A stretch of 47,348 nucleotides of DNA from an uncultured Acidimicrobiales bacterium. GTDB lineage: Bacteria; Actinomycetota; Acidimicrobiia; Acidimicrobiales; AC-14. How positions within the stretch are numbered: the stretch's first letter is position 1; every line of letters begins with the position of its first letter. The DNA lies in NCBI GenBank assembly GCA_902805665.1, contig CADCTB010000177.1:1-47348 (forward strand). Reading direction: 5' to 3'. The notes beneath the pieces are model-generated. The model had not been told where the DNA came from and searched no databases. It was given only the letters and a program-made list of their open reading frames with translations. Positions 34,248 to 43,724 of this stretch are shown one piece after another. The translations under genes were made by a program, and so were the position numbers.

Positions 34248-36275
34248 ATGTCCGACGCCATCCCGAGCCCCCCGGCCGACTCCGCCGACCGGGCTCCTTC
34301 CGTCCCCTCTCCGCCGCCTCGAGGCCCACGAAACACTCCTGAGCAGGCCGCCGGAGACTCCCCGGTGGCGTCCGACGAGGAGTCCCGCAGCTCCGCCAAC
34401 CGCCGCCGTCGAGGCTCCCGTGGCGGCCGTACCACCCGGCGCCCGGGCGACGGCGAGCCGGGCGACGCAGCCGAGAACGACGGCCCGGTCCGGCCGGAAC
34501 GGGCCCGTGCGCCGAAAGCCGCCATCCTCGGGCCCGACGCCCCCGACCTGCCCGATCCTCCGAGCGAGGGGCGCGCCGCGCCGGAGGCAGGCGCACGGGC
34601 GCTGGTCCGCCGGCCCGACCTCGGAGCCAGCCGGCCGAAGATCGGTGACACCCGCCCGGCCCCCCCACCGACTGCGGGCGACGACGGATCGGCGGCTGCG
34701 ACGCCCACCCGGTCGCCGGGGCGGCGGGGGCCCGGTGGGCAGCCGCCCAAGGCCCGCACTGCGGCAGCCGAGCGGATGGCGGATGACTCCGACGGCGAAG
34801 TCGACGGCGACGACGACAGCCCGGCCCGCAAGCGCCGGCGCCGGGGCGGCCGCGGCCGGGGCACCACCGTCGGCGGCAAGGCGCTCGGCGGCACCCCCGA
34901 GCCCGAGGCTCCCGTGGAGCTCGACGAGGAGACACTGGAGCGGCGGCGGGGCAGGGAACGCAAGGGCAAGCCGGTCGGGCGCTACCAGATGTGCGTCCAC
35001 GTCCGGCCGGAGGCCACCCAGATCGCCGTGCTCGAGGGCCGGTCGCTCATCGAGCACTACGTGTCCCGCCCGTCCGACGACGCCAGCCAGATCCACGGCA
35101 ACATCTACATCGGGCGCGTGCAGAACGTGCTGCCGGGCATGGAGGCGGCGTTCGTCGACATCGGCACGCCGAAGAACGCCGTGCTCTACCGGGGCGACGT
35201 GCAGTACGACTCGGAGGACGTCGACGAGAAGGGCCCGGGCGGCAAGGGCGGAGGCGGCGGTGGAGGCGGCAAGGACAACGACGTCCGCATCGAGCAGCTT
35301 CTGCGCCCCGGCCAGACCGTGCTCTGCCAGGTCACCAAGAACCCGATCGGCACCAAGGGCGCCCGGCTGACGCAGGAGGTGTCCCTGGCCGGGCGGTTCG
35401 TCGTCCTCATCCCGAACTCGACCACCTACGGCATCTCCAAGCGCCTGTCCGACGAGGAGCGCAAGCGCCTCCGCCGCATCCTCGACGAGGTCCGGCCCCC
35501 GGGGCAGGGCCTGATCGTCAGGACCGCGGCCGAGGGGGCGACGCCCGAGGAGCTGCGGCGCGACGTCGAGCGGCTGTTGAAGCAGTGGGGGCAGATCGAG
35601 GCGCTCGCCGCCCGGTCGAACGCTCCCACCCTGCTGTACCGCGAACCGCCGCTGGCCGTGCGGGTCATCCGGGAGGAGTTCAACAAGGACTACCGGGGCG
35701 TGCTCATCGACGACGTCGAGCTCCACCGCGAGGTCCACGAGTACGTCGCCGCCCTCATCCCGGAGCTGGCCGACCGCATCGAGCTCTACGACGATCCGGC
35801 GCTGCCGATCTTCGAGCGCCAGCACGTCCACGAGCAGCTCCACAAGGCGCTCGACCGCAAGGTGTGGCTGCCGTCGGGCGGGTCGCTGATCATCGAGCGC
35901 ACCGAGGCGCTGACCGTGATCGACGTCAACACCGGCAAGAACGTGGGCACCAAGAACCTCGAGGAGACGGTCTTCCGCAACAACCTCGAAGCGGCCGAGG
36001 AGATCGCCCGCCAGCTCCGCCTGCGGGACATCGGCGGCATCATCGTCATCGACTTCATCGACATGGAGATCCGCAAGAACCGCGAGCAGGTGCTCAAGCT
36101 GTTCAAGGACTGCCTGGCCCGCGACAAGACCCGCACCCAGGTGTTCGACATCTCCGAGCTCGGCCTGGTGGAGATGACCCGCAAGCGGGTGTCGGAGGGC
36201 CTGGTGGAGTCGTTCTCGGCCATCTGCCCCAACTGCAACGGCCGCGGCATCATCCTCGACGAAAGCCTGCTGTAG
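34248..36275 (+). CDS. rne: Ribonuclease E/G family endoribonuclease
   Basis: A 675-residue RNase that cuts single-stranded RNA in mRNA decay and rRNA maturation. The first 240 residues are disordered and Arg/Pro-rich. The S1 domain follows (GNIYIGRVQNVLPGMEAAF, 284-302) with a Gly-rich insert (about 325-343). The catalytic part has VIDVNTGKNVG (about 557-567) and DFIDME (about 601-606), whose acidic residues bind Mg2+. The zinc link CPNCNGRG lies near 660. The short C-terminus lacks an RNase E scaffold, and the N-terminal extension is typical of actinobacterial forms. aaggga precedes the ATG weakly. Confidence 0.95.
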   Translation: MSDAIPSPPADSADRAPSVPSPPPRGPRNTPEQAAGDSPVASDEESRSSANRRRRGSRGGRTTRRPGDGEPGDAAENDGPVRPERARAPKAAILGPDAPDLPDPPSEGRAAPEAGARALVRRPDLGASRPKIGDTRPAPPPTAGDDGSAAATPTRSPGRRGPGGQPPKARTAAAERMADDSDGEVDGDDDSPARKRRRRGGRGRGTTVGGKALGGTPEPEAPVELDEETLERRRGRERKGKPVGRYQMCVHVRPEATQIAVLEGRSLIEHYVSRPSDDASQIHGNIYIGRVQNVLPGMEAAFVDIGTPKNAVLYRGDVQYDSEDVDEKGPGGKGGGGGGGGKDNDVRIEQLLRPGQTVLCQVTKNPIGTKGARLTQEVSLAGRFVVLIPNSTTYGISKRLSDEERKRLRRILDEVRPPGQGLIVRTAAEGATPEELRRDVERLLKQWGQIEALAARSNAPTLLYREPPLAVRVIREEFNKDYRGVLIDDVELHREVHEYVAALIPELADRIELYDDPALPIFERQHVHEQLHKALDRKVWLPSGGSLIIERTEALTVIDVNTGKNVGTKNLEETVFRNNLEAAEEIARQLRLRDIGGIIVIDFIDMEIRKNREQVLKLFKDCLARDKTRTQVFDISELGLVEMTRKRVSEGLVESFSAICPNCNGRGIILDESLL

Positions 36276-36306
36276 AGGTCCGGCGCGACCGGGACGATTC
36301 CGGCTC

Positions 36307-36334
36307 GCCGATGGGGCAGGGGCCCCCCATCGGC
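36307..36334 (+). terminator. Hairpin between rne and rplU
   Basis: GCCGATGGGG (36307-36316) and CCCCATCGGC (36325-36334) form a perfect 10-bp stem with an 8-nt loop, 31 bp behind the rne stop. It is a likely terminator or attenuator ahead of the separate rplU start site. Confidence 0.6.
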
Positions 36335-36402
36335 ACTCGGCGGCTGCCTACGTGGCCAACGGAGTTGTCGTGTCCGCAGGACCCGGGTGCCCGCCGAGCG
36401 GG

Positions 36403-36408
36403 TAGGAT
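36403..36408 (+). promoter_or_regulatory. TANNNT -10 box of rplU (leaderless type)
   Basis: TAGGAT is followed by 7 nt and then the ATG of rplU. No Shine-Dalgarno sequence fits, so rplU mRNA probably starts at the start codon. Confidence 0.55.
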
Positions 36409-36415
36409 GCTGCCT

Positions 36416-36739
36416 ATGTACGCCGTGATCAAGACCGGGGGCAAGCAGTACAAGGTTGCCCAGGGCCAGCGCCTCGACGTCGAGCGCGTCTCGCCCGAGG
36501 GCGACGAACTGAGCTTCGAGCCTCTGATGCTGGTCGACGGTGAGGCGGTTACGGCCGGCACCGGCTCTCTCACGGGCGCCAAGGTGACGGCCCGGGTGGT
36601 CGGGGAGACCCTCGGCCCCAAGGTGGTCGGTTTCCGGTACAAGAACAAGAGCAACCAGCGCCGGCACTGGGGCCACCGCCAGCAGTACACGACGATCGAG
36701 ATCACCGGCATCACCTCGCCGGGCTCCCAGGAGGGCTGA
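36416..36739 (+). CDS. rplU: 50S ribosomal protein L21
   Basis: A 107-residue ribosomal protein. [14 protein letters not shown] is the diagnostic opening, and [27 protein letters not shown] the RNA-binding end. It binds 23S rRNA. It forms the usual unit with rpmA and obg, and the rpmA ATG follows 4 bp after its stop. Confidence 0.97.
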   Translation: MYAVIKTGGKQYKVAQGQRLDVERVSPEGDELSFEPLMLVDGEAVTAGTGSLTGAKVTARVVGETLGPKVVGFRYKNKSNQRRHWGHRQQYTTIEITGITSPGSQEG

Positions 36740-36743
36740 AGCC

Positions 36744-36995
36744 ATGTCCAAGACCAAGGGTGGCGGCTCCACCCGCAACGGGCGTGACTCCGCCGCGCAG
36801 CGGCTGGGCGTCAAGGTGTACGACGGTCAGGTCGTCAGCCCGGGCACGATCATCGTCCGCCAGCGCGGCACCCACTTCCATCCCGGCGAGCAGGTCGGCC
36901 GCGGCGGCGACGACACCCTCTTCGCCCTGGCCGACGGCAAGGTGAAGTTCGGCTCCCGCAAGGGCCGTCGCCTGGTCGACGTCCTCCCCTCCTAG
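36744..36995 (+). CDS. rpmA: 50S ribosomal protein L27
   Basis: An 83-residue protein whose N-terminal tail reaches the peptidyl-transferase centre. [22 protein letters not shown] and [13 protein letters not shown] are family signatures. The gene starts with SKTKGGG and has no cleavable N-terminal extension. Shine-Dalgarno gaggg-ctgaagcc precedes it. The next gene, obg, follows 44 bp later. Confidence 0.97.
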   Translation: MSKTKGGGSTRNGRDSAAQRLGVKVYDGQVVSPGTIIVRQRGTHFHPGEQVGRGGDDTLFALADGKVKFGSRKGRRLVDVLPS

Positions 36996-37039
36996 AGACG
37001 CTTCGGCCCTCTCTGGGCCGGCATGAGGAAGAAACCAGC

Positions 37040-38323
37040 GTGTCCGGGTTCGTCGACGAGGCCCAGCTCAACGTACGGGGAGGCGACGGCGGCGCAGGCG
37101 CGGTGTCGTTCCGCCGTGAGGCGCACGTCCCGCGCGGCGGCCCCGACGGCGGCGACGGCGGCAAGGGCGGCGACCTCTGGCTGTACGCCGATCGCGAGGT
37201 GGCCTCGCTGCTGGCCTTCCGTGACCGTCCCCACCGCCGCGCCACCAACGGCGCCCACGGCACCGGCGGGGCGCGCCACGGTGCGAGCGGCACCGACCTG
37301 CGGGTGCAGGTACCCGAGGGCACGATCGTGAAGGACGCCCAGGGCAATGTCCTGGCCGACCTCGTGCACGAGGGCGACGCGTGGCTGGCCGCCCGGGGCG
37401 GGCGGGGCGGGCGAGGCAACGCCCGTTTTCTGTCAAACCGTCGCCGGGCACCCTCCTTCGCCGAGCAGGGCGAGGTCGGTGAGGAGCAGTGGCTCCACCT
37501 GGAGCTCAAGCTCATGGCCGACGTCGCCCTCGTCGGCTTCCCGAACTCAGGCAAGAGCACGCTGATCTCCCGCGTCTCGGCGGCCAAGCCCAAGATCGCC
37601 GACTACCCCTTCACCACCCTCGAGCCCCACCTCGGCGTGGTCGTCGTCGACGGTATCGAGATGATCATGGCCGACATCCCCGGCCTCATCGAGGGCGCCA
37701 GCGAGGGGCGGGGGCTCGGCCACCAGTTCCTCCGCCACATCGAGCGGGCCCGGGCGCTGCTGGTCCTCGTCGACCTGGTCCCGTCGTCGCACGATTCCTC
37801 GCCGGCCGAGCAGGAAGAGGTCCTCCTCCGGGAGCTGGTCCGCTACCGGCCCGAGCTGCTGGAGCGGCCCCGCATGGTGGTCGGCACCAAGGCCGACGCG
37901 GCGTCCGACATCCACACGAACGGCAGGGAGTGGAACGGCCTGCGCATCTCCGCGGTCACCGGCGAGGGCATCCCCGACCTGCTGCACCGCACCGCCACGC
38001 TCGTGTCCCAGGCCCGGGCCGAGAAGCCCGCCCCCGACACCTACATCGTCCACCGGCCCGAGCCCGAGGGCGTGCAGGTCGAGCGGGCCGACGACGGCGC
38101 CTACGTGGTCCTCGGGAAGCCGGCGGAGCGGGCGGTGGCCGTGAACGACCTCACCAACCCCCAGGCCCTGGAGTACGTGCGCCACCGCCTGTCCCGGCTC
38201 GGCGTCGACAAGGCCCTGGCCCGGGCCGGCGCCCGGCCCGGCGACATCGTGCGGGTGGGCGGCTTCACCTTCGAGTATGTCGACCAGGAGATCGAGGTCC
38301 AGGGGCGCCGGCGCTCCCGATGA
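37040..38323 (+). CDS. obg: GTPase Obg (CgtA)
   Basis: A 427-residue GTPase involved in 50S ribosome assembly and stress control. The Gly-rich Obg domain is at 1-158 (GGDGGAGAVSFRRE, RGGRGGRGNARF). The G domain has G1 GFPNSGKS (166-173), G2 and switch segment YPFTTLEPHLG, G3 DIPGLIEGA, and G4 TKAD (283-286), with Thr in place of the common Asn. The C-terminal OCT domain follows (about 340-425). GTG start. Ends in an ATGA overlap with proB. Confidence 0.96.
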   Translation: MSGFVDEAQLNVRGGDGGAGAVSFRREAHVPRGGPDGGDGGKGGDLWLYADREVASLLAFRDRPHRRATNGAHGTGGARHGASGTDLRVQVPEGTIVKDAQGNVLADLVHEGDAWLAARGGRGGRGNARFLSNRRRAPSFAEQGEVGEEQWLHLELKLMADVALVGFPNSGKSTLISRVSAAKPKIADYPFTTLEPHLGVVVVDGIEMIMADIPGLIEGASEGRGLGHQFLRHIERARALLVLVDLVPSSHDSSPAEQEEVLLRELVRYRPELLERPRMVVGTKADAASDIHTNGREWNGLRISAVTGEGIPDLLHRTATLVSQARAEKPAPDTYIVHRPEPEGVQVERADDGAYVVLGKPAERAVAVNDLTNPQALEYVRHRLSRLGVDKALARAGARPGDIVRVGGFTFEYVDQEIEVQGRRRSR

Positions 38324-39414
38324 ATGTGGTCGCCAAGATCGGCACCTCGTCGATCACCGACGACCGGGGGGAGATCTCCCAGCCCGCCATCGACAAGCTC
38401 ACCTCCGAGGTCGCCGCCCTGCGCAGCCAGGGTCACCGGGTGGTCGTCGTCACCTCGGGCGCCATTGCCGCCGGCCTTCCCGCCCTCGGCCTCTCGGGGG
38501 CCCGCCCCACCGATATCGCCACCCTGCAGGCCATCTCGGCGGTGGGCCAGAGCCGGCTGATGGGCGCCTACGACGCCGCCCTGGGCCGCCACGGCCTGGT
38601 GGCCGGCCAGGTCCTCCTGGCCCCCCTCGACTTCATGGACCGCTCCCAGTACCTCCACGCCCGGGACACGTTCGGCCGCCTGCTCGACCTGGGGGTCGTC
38701 CCCGTGGTCAACGAGAACGACGCTGTCGCCGACGACGAGATCCGCTACGGCGACAACGACCACCTGGCCGCCCTCGTCGCCCACCTGATCTACGCCGATC
38801 TGCTCGTCCTGCTCACCGACACCACCGGGCTCCACAGCGCCGATCCCCGCCTGGTGGCCGACGCCCCTCTCATCGAGGAGATCGTGGAGTTCGACCACGT
38901 GCTGGAGCGGATGGCCGGCGGCCGGGGCACGGTGCGGGGCAGCGGGGGCATGGCCTCGAAGCTGCGGGCGGCCAAGATGGCCTCGTGGTCGGGGATCCGC
39001 ACGGTCATCGCCGCCGCGGAACGACCGGGGGTGCTGTCCTCCGCCGTGGCGGCCGAGGCCGGCGTCGGCACCGTGGTTCGGCCCCGCGACCGCCGGCTTG
39101 GAGCCCGCAAGCTGTGGATCGCCTTCGCCAAGCCCTACCAAGGCGTGCTGCAGGTGGACGACGGGGCGCGGCGGGCCCTGCTGGAGCGGGGCACGTCGCT
39201 GCTGGCGGTGGGGGTGGCCGGCGTGGCGGGCGAGTTCGACGCCGGGGACGCGGTGGAAATCGCCGACCAGGGCGGCACGGTCTTCGCCAAGGGCCTGGTC
39301 CGGATGGCCGCCCGGGAGCTGCGGGCCGCCGCCGGCCGGCGCAGCGCCGACCTGCCCGACGGCGCGGCCCGGGAGGTCGTCCACCGCGACGACCTCGTCC
39401 TCACGGTTTCATGA
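38320..39414 (+). CDS. proB: Glutamate 5-kinase (ProB)
   Basis: A 364-residue kinase that phosphorylates glutamate for proline synthesis (EC 2.7.2.11). The amino-acid kinase domain has VVAKIGTSSI, VVVTSGAIAAG, VPVVNENDAV and LLTDTTGLHSADPR, and GSGGMASKLRAAKMA is the feedback/substrate loop. A PUA domain follows (about 272-350). The ATG at 38320 overlaps the obg stop. proA is not in the window after it. Confidence 0.95.
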   Translation: MNVVAKIGTSSITDDRGEISQPAIDKLTSEVAALRSQGHRVVVVTSGAIAAGLPALGLSGARPTDIATLQAISAVGQSRLMGAYDAALGRHGLVAGQVLLAPLDFMDRSQYLHARDTFGRLLDLGVVPVVNENDAVADDEIRYGDNDHLAALVAHLIYADLLVLLTDTTGLHSADPRLVADAPLIEEIVEFDHVLERMAGGRGTVRGSGGMASKLRAAKMASWSGIRTVIAAAERPGVLSSAVAAEAGVGTVVRPRDRRLGARKLWIAFAKPYQGVLQVDDGARRALLERGTSLLAVGVAGVAGEFDAGDAVEIADQGGTVFAKGLVRMAARELRAAAGRRSADLPDGAAREVVHRDDLVLTVS

Positions 39415-39920
39415 CGGCCGCCGGCGGCCGAGCCTTCGTGAAGCGGCTCGCTGCCCTTCTCGCGGTCGTGCTGATGCTGGCCGGCTGCGGGAGGGCCCAG
39501 GGCGTGGCCGACACGCGGCGGGAGCTCGAAGGAGCGGGCTACCGCGACGTCGAGGTGATCCTCCGCACCGGCGGGGGTATCGGCGTGGCCCGGGTGGAGG
39601 CCGCCCCCGGCGCGCCCCCGGCCGAGACCGCGGCCCGGGTGGCGTGGACGACCCTGCCGGTCCGGTTCGACCAGCTGGTCGTAGCCCTCGGCGACCAGAC
39701 TGCAGCGTTCAGCTACGAGGACCTGGCCGGCCGCTTCGGACCCCGGGACCCGTCTCTCGACGGGCGTCAGATCGACGAGGAGGTGGTCAGGAGCGGTCTC
39801 AAGCTGATGCTCCTGCTCTCGGGCGCCGCCCTGTTGTCCGTCGGCGCCGTGGTGGTCACCGGGCTCCTGGCCCTCAAGGCGGCCCGCCGGGCGCGGGCGG
39901 CGGGAGCGTCCCCCCGCTAG
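39411..39920 (+). CDS. Lipoprotein with C-terminal membrane helix, function unknown
   Basis: A 169-residue protein with signal peptide and lipobox LAGC (Cys near 26). The middle (about 30-115) is a small alpha-beta domain with GYRDVEVILRTGGG and VALGDQTAAFSYEDLAGRFG. A hydrophobic helix (LKLMLLLSGAALLSVGAVVVTG, about 129-150) follows. The ATG at 39411 overlaps the proB stop (ATGA), so it is coupled to proB. I do not recognise the family. It converges with pspA and shares the palindromic CTAG of the two stops. Confidence 0.75.
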   Translation: MTAAGGRAFVKRLAALLAVVLMLAGCGRAQGVADTRRELEGAGYRDVEVILRTGGGIGVARVEAAPGAPPAETAARVAWTTLPVRFDQLVVALGDQTAAFSYEDLAGRFGPRDPSLDGRQIDEEVVRSGLKLMLLLSGAALLSVGAVVVTGLLALKAARRARAAGASPR

Positions 39921-40714
39921 GCGGAGGGCCCCACCTCGGGGCTGGGGGCGGCGTCGCTCACGGCTGACGTCCCCCCATCGGCCGACGGGGCCGCGGCGAT
40001 GCCGAGCTGGCTGCGGATGGCGTCGAGGCGGGCGGTGGCCTCGGTGTTCATGGCCGCCTGCTCGACCTCGAGCATCCGGACCTCCACCGACTCACCGGCG
40101 ATCTCGGCGCCCCCGAGCGCCTTGGCGTACCGGGACTCGATCTTGTCGCGGACCTCGTCGAAGGTGGGGACGTCCTGGCCGACGGTCTCGCTGAGCGAGG
40201 CCATCGCCCGGTTCATCTGCTCCTGCATCTTGGCCTGGTCGAGCTGGCCCATGAGCTTCTGCTTCTCGGACAGCTTCTTCTGCATGACCATGGAGTTCTG
40301 CTGGACCGCGGCCTTGGCCTGCTGGGCGGCCTGGGTGGACTGCAGGAGGAGCTGCTTGAGGCTCTCCGTCTCCTTCTCGGTGGCGATGAGGCGGTTGGCG
40401 TAGGCCTCTGCGGCCGAGGTGTAGTCCAGCGCCTTGGTCGTGTCACCCCGGCGGGTGGCCTCGTCGGCCATCTGCACCGCCTGGCGAGCGGAGGCGTTGA
40501 GCTTGCCCATCTCCTCCATCGCCCGGTTCAGCCGCATCTCGGTCTGCTTCTGGTTGGCGACCACGTTGGCCGCCTGCTCGATGAGCCGCCGGTGCTGGTC
40601 CTGGGCCTCCTGTATGGCCTGCTCGAGTTGGACTTTGGGATCGGCGACCTCGTTGAACTTGCCGGTGAGAGCAGCCGTCAGGTATCGCCATGCACGCTGG
40701 AGCAGTTTTCCCAT
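39917..40714 (-). CDS. PspA/IM30 family membrane-stress protein
   Basis: A 265-residue protein made mostly of long coiled coils. MGKLLQRAWRYLTAALTGKF is the amphipathic helix that binds stressed membranes. The conserved PspA motif DPKVQLEQAIQEAQDQ follows. EKQKLMGQLDQAKMQEQMN and TFDEVRDKIESRYAKA are typical. The C-terminal 35 residues are a Ser/Ala/Pro tail. It protects the inner membrane and may be an ESCRT-III-like polymer. TATCCT lies 7 nt before the ATG. The two stop codons with the preceding gene overlap at 39917-39920. Confidence 0.9.
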   Translation of the reverse strand: MGKLLQRAWRYLTAALTGKFNEVADPKVQLEQAIQEAQDQHRRLIEQAANVVANQKQTEMRLNRAMEEMGKLNASARQAVQMADEATRRGDTTKALDYTSAAEAYANRLIATEKETESLKQLLLQSTQAAQQAKAAVQQNSMVMQKKLSEKQKLMGQLDQAKMQEQMNRAMASLSETVGQDVPTFDEVRDKIESRYAKALGGAEIAGESVEVRMLEVEQAAMNTEATARLDAIRSQLGIAAAPSADGGTSAVSDAAPSPEVGPSA

Positions 40715-40721
40715 GGACGCG

Positions 40722-40727
40722 AGGATA
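40722..40727 (-). promoter_or_regulatory. TANNNT -10 box of the PspA gene (leaderless type)
   Basis: On the minus strand TATCCT is followed by 7 nt and then the ATG at 40714. No ribosome-binding site is visible. Confidence 0.55.
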
Positions 40728-40771
40728 GTGAGGGTGGCGGCGCCTCGATACCATCGGGGTAGACCGACAAC

Positions 40772-41908
40772 GTGCACATCCAGTTCAACGCCTCCGAGCG
40801 CTCGAGCCTCGGCGTGGAAGTCGAGCTCGAGATCGTCGACCGCCGGAGCCGGCAGCTGGCGAGCGCGGCCACGTCCATCCTCGACGAGCTGGGCGCCGGG
40901 CATCCCGGGGGCGAGCACCCCAAGGCCAAGCACGAGCTCCTCGAGTGCACTGTCGAGATCATCACCGGCATCTGCACCACCGTGGCCGAGGCCCGCGACG
41001 ACCTCGGAACCACCCTGAAGGAGGTGGGTGGCGCCGCCGAACGCAGGGGCCTGGCCCTGCTGTGCTCGGGCACCCATCCCTTCTCGGACTGGCACGAGCA
41101 GGAGGTCAGCCCGGACCCCCGCTACGCCCGGTTGATGGAGGAGATGCAGTGGACGGCCCGGCGGATGCAGATCTTCGGCGTCCACTTCCACGTGGGTGTC
41201 CGCTCGGCCGAGAAGTCCATCGCCATCGCCAACGCGCTGACCGCCTACATACCCCACTTCCTCGCCCTGTCGGCCTCGAGCCCGTTCTGGCAGGGCCGTG
41301 ACACCGGCCTGGCCTCGTGCCGCAGCAAGGTCTTCGAGAACCTGCCCACGGCCGGCCTGCCCTACCGCCTCGAGGGCTGGGCGCAGTTCGAACAGTTCAT
41401 GGAGACCCTGGTCAACGCCCAGGCCATCACCAGCATCCGTGAGGTGTGGTGGGACATCCGTCCCCATCCCGACTTCGGCACCGTGGAGCTGCGCATCTGC
41501 GACGGCATCCCCACCCTCGGCGAGGTCGCGGCGCTGGCCGCTTTGGCCCAGAGCCTGGTCGAGTGGCTCGACACCCTCATCGACCGGGGGTACACCCTCC
41601 CCGTCCCCCGGGAGTGGGTCATGCGGGTGAACAAGTGGCGCGCCGCCCGCTACGGGATCGACGCCGAGATCATCGGCGACGACCAGGGCACCCGGGTGCC
41701 GGTGGCCCGCTCCATCAGGGAGCTGGTCGAGGAGCTGTCTCCCGTCGCCTCCCGGCTCGGGTGTCTCGACGAGCTCACGTCGAATTTGGACACGCTCGAT
41801 CGGGGGCCCAGCTACCTCCGTCAGCGCCGGGTGGTCGAGGGCGGGGGGAGCACGGTCGACGTCGTCGACTCCCTCGTGCGGGAGATGGAGACCGACCGGC
41901 CCGGCTGA
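40772..41908 (+). CDS. Carboxylate-amine ligase, GCS2 family (YbdK/EgtA-like)
   Basis: A 378-residue enzyme of the second glutamate-cysteine ligase family. LGVEVELEIVDRRSRQLA is the ATP/Mg front, KHELLECTVEIITGIC the next block, and VHFHVGV, DIRPHPDFGTVELRICDG and WRAARYGIDAEI are conserved in YbdK and EgtA. It likely joins glutamate to an amino acid. EgtA makes gamma-glutamylcysteine for ergothioneine, but no other egt gene is here. Start GTG at 40772. Confidence 0.9.
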   Translation: MHIQFNASERSSLGVEVELEIVDRRSRQLASAATSILDELGAGHPGGEHPKAKHELLECTVEIITGICTTVAEARDDLGTTLKEVGGAAERRGLALLCSGTHPFSDWHEQEVSPDPRYARLMEEMQWTARRMQIFGVHFHVGVRSAEKSIAIANALTAYIPHFLALSASSPFWQGRDTGLASCRSKVFENLPTAGLPYRLEGWAQFEQFMETLVNAQAITSIREVWWDIRPHPDFGTVELRICDGIPTLGEVAALAALAQSLVEWLDTLIDRGYTLPVPREWVMRVNKWRAARYGIDAEIIGDDQGTRVPVARSIRELVEELSPVASRLGCLDELTSNLDTLDRGPSYLRQRRVVEGGGSTVDVVDSLVREMETDRPG

Positions 41909-41951
41909 CGGCTGGCGCGCAATTCGATACCGCCCCCAGCCGTCTCGCGCC

Positions 41952-41957
41952 TACCGT
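41952..41957 (+). promoter_or_regulatory. TANNNT -10 box of the ABC exporter operon (leaderless type)
   Basis: TACCGT is followed by 6 nt and the GTG at 41964. No Shine-Dalgarno sequence is present. Confidence 0.55.
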
Positions 41958-41963
41958 TGCCAG

Positions 41964-43724
41964 GTGCGCGGCGAGAACACCCGAGCGCTCTGGCGCGTGC
42001 GGCCCTACCTCCGGCCGTATGTCCCGCAGCTGGTGGCCATGGTGGTCATCTCGCTGGCGGGCATCGGCGCCGCGCTCCTCGTTCCCCTGGTGATCAGGCG
42101 GATCGTCGACGGGCCCATCGCCCGTGGCGACCGGGGCGCGGTGCTCCCACTGGCCGCCCTCGTCCTCCTCCTCGGACTCATCGAGACCGGCCTGTCATTC
42201 GTGCGCCGATGGATCCAGGGCGGCGCCGCCAACGGGTTCGAGCGCGATCTCCGCAACAAGCTGTACGCCCACCTGCAGTCCCTCCCGGCGTCGTTCCACG
42301 ACCGGTGGCACTCCGGACAGCTGTTGAGCCGGGCCATGGCCGACCTCTCGATCATCCGCCGGTTCGTGGGCTTCGGGCTCGTGTTCCTCGTCGTCAACAC
42401 CCTCACCTTCGTCGTGGTGATCGGCCTGCTGTTCCGGCTGTACGCCCCCTTGGCCCTGGTGACGGCGGCCTCCGTCCTCCCCCTGGCGTTCCTGTCGTCG
42501 AGGTTCAAGCGGCGCTACACCGCGGTGTCGCGGCGGGTCCAGGACGAGCAGGGCGACCTGACCACGCTCGTCGAGGAGGCGGCCACGGGAATCCGGGTGG
42601 TCAAGGCCTTCGGTCGGGGCCCGCTGGTGGGCAGCCAGTACGCGTCGTCGGCCGCCCAGCTGCGGGACTCGGCGATCGAGAGCAGCAACCTGCGGGCCAC
42701 GTTCTGGTCGCTGATCGACCTGGTGCCGAACGTCACCATGGCCGGCGTGCTGGTGGTCGGGGCCCTGGCGGTCGGCAACGGTTCGCTGACCCTGGGTGGC
42801 CTGGTGGCCTTTACGTCGCTCGTCCTCATGCTGGTGTGGCCCATGGAGTCCCTGGGCGGCATCATCGCCAACGCCCGGGAGGCCGACACCGCCGCCGGGC
42901 GGATCTTCGAGGTCCTGGACACCGTCCCGGCCATCGCCGACCGGCCCGCTGCCGTCGACCTGGTTTCCTCCTCCGGGTTCCTGCGCTTCGAAGGCGTCGG
43001 CTTCCGGTATCCGGACGCAGAGGGATGGGCCGTGCACGACGTCGACCTCGACGTCAGCCCCGGGGAGACGCTGGCGCTGGTGGGCACCACCGGCTCAGGC
43101 AAGACGTCATTGCTGAACCTGGTTCCCCGCCTCCTCGACGTCTCCGAGGGGCGGATCACGCTCGACGGCCACGACGTCCGGGACATCAGGCTCTCGTCGC
43201 TGCGACGGGCGGTGGCGGTGGCCTTCGACGACCCGCTGCTGTTCTCGGCGAGCGTGCGGGAGAACCTGCTCCTCGGCTGGCCCGACGCCGGCGACGAGGA
43301 CCTCGAGATCGCCGTCGCCACCGCCCAGGCCCAGTTCGTCCACGACCTGCCCTGGGGGCTCGACACGCGGGTGGGGGAGCAGGGCCTGACGCTCTCCGGT
43401 GGCCAGCGTCAGCGCCTGGCCCTGGCCCGGGCCATCGTCGGACGCCCGGCGGTGCTCGTGCTGGACGACCCGCTCTCGTCGCTCGACGTCCACACCGAGA
43501 CCCTGGTGGAGCGGGCGCTGGCCCAGGTGCTCGCGGCCAGCACCGCCCTCGTCGCCGTCCACCGGCCCTCGACGCTGGCCCTGGCCGACCGGGTCGCGTT
43601 CCTGGACGACGGCCGCCTCCTCGCGGTGGGCACCCACTCCGAACTGGCAGCCGAGCTGGCCTCGTACCGGGCCGTCCTGGGCCTCGACCGCCGCCCCGCG
43701 GGCGGCATCGAGGAGGTCGCATGA
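41964..43724 (+). CDS. ABC exporter half-transporter with degenerate ATPase site
   Basis: A 586-residue fusion of a six-helix membrane domain (about 15-310) and an ATPase domain. Walker A GTTGSGKT (374-381), signature LSGGQ (477-481) and Walker B VLVLDD (497-502) are present, but the catalytic Glu is Asp502, and the usual Gln of the Q-loop is Asp in AFDDPLLF. The His-loop VAVHRP is kept. This is the non-catalytic half of heterodimeric exporters. GTG start behind a TACCGT box. ATGA overlap with its partner. Confidence 0.92.
   Translation: MRGENTRALWRVRPYLRPYVPQLVAMVVISLAGIGAALLVPLVIRRIVDGPIARGDRGAVLPLAALVLLLGLIETGLSFVRRWIQGGAANGFERDLRNKLYAHLQSLPASFHDRWHSGQLLSRAMADLSIIRRFVGFGLVFLVVNTLTFVVVIGLLFRLYAPLALVTAASVLPLAFLSSRFKRRYTAVSRRVQDEQGDLTTLVEEAATGIRVVKAFGRGPLVGSQYASSAAQLRDSAIESSNLRATFWSLIDLVPNVTMAGVLVVGALAVGNGSLTLGGLVAFTSLVLMLVWPMESLGGIIANAREADTAAGRIFEVLDTVPAIADRPAAVDLVSSSGFLRFEGVGFRYPDAEGWAVHDVDLDVSPGETLALVGTTGSGKTSLLNLVPRLLDVSEGRITLDGHDVRDIRLSSLRRAVAVAFDDPLLFSASVRENLLLGWPDAGDEDLEIAVATAQAQFVHDLPWGLDTRVGEQGLTLSGGQRQRLALARAIVGRPAVLVLDDPLSSLDVHTETLVERALAQVLAASTALVAVHRPSTLALADRVAFLDDGRLLAVGTHSELAAELASYRAVLGLDRRPAGGIEEVA

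Noticed and set aside
33995-34342. Protein-coding gene upstream of rne
   Set aside because: The frame overlaps the rne start, is Arg/Pro/Gly-rich and shows no domain. It is kept only as a possible leader frame, not as a gene.
41957-43720. Upstream extension of the second ABC half-transporter
   Set aside because: The frame before 43721 is a shadow of the first half-transporter. A Shine-Dalgarno site and ATG at 43721 mark the real start.
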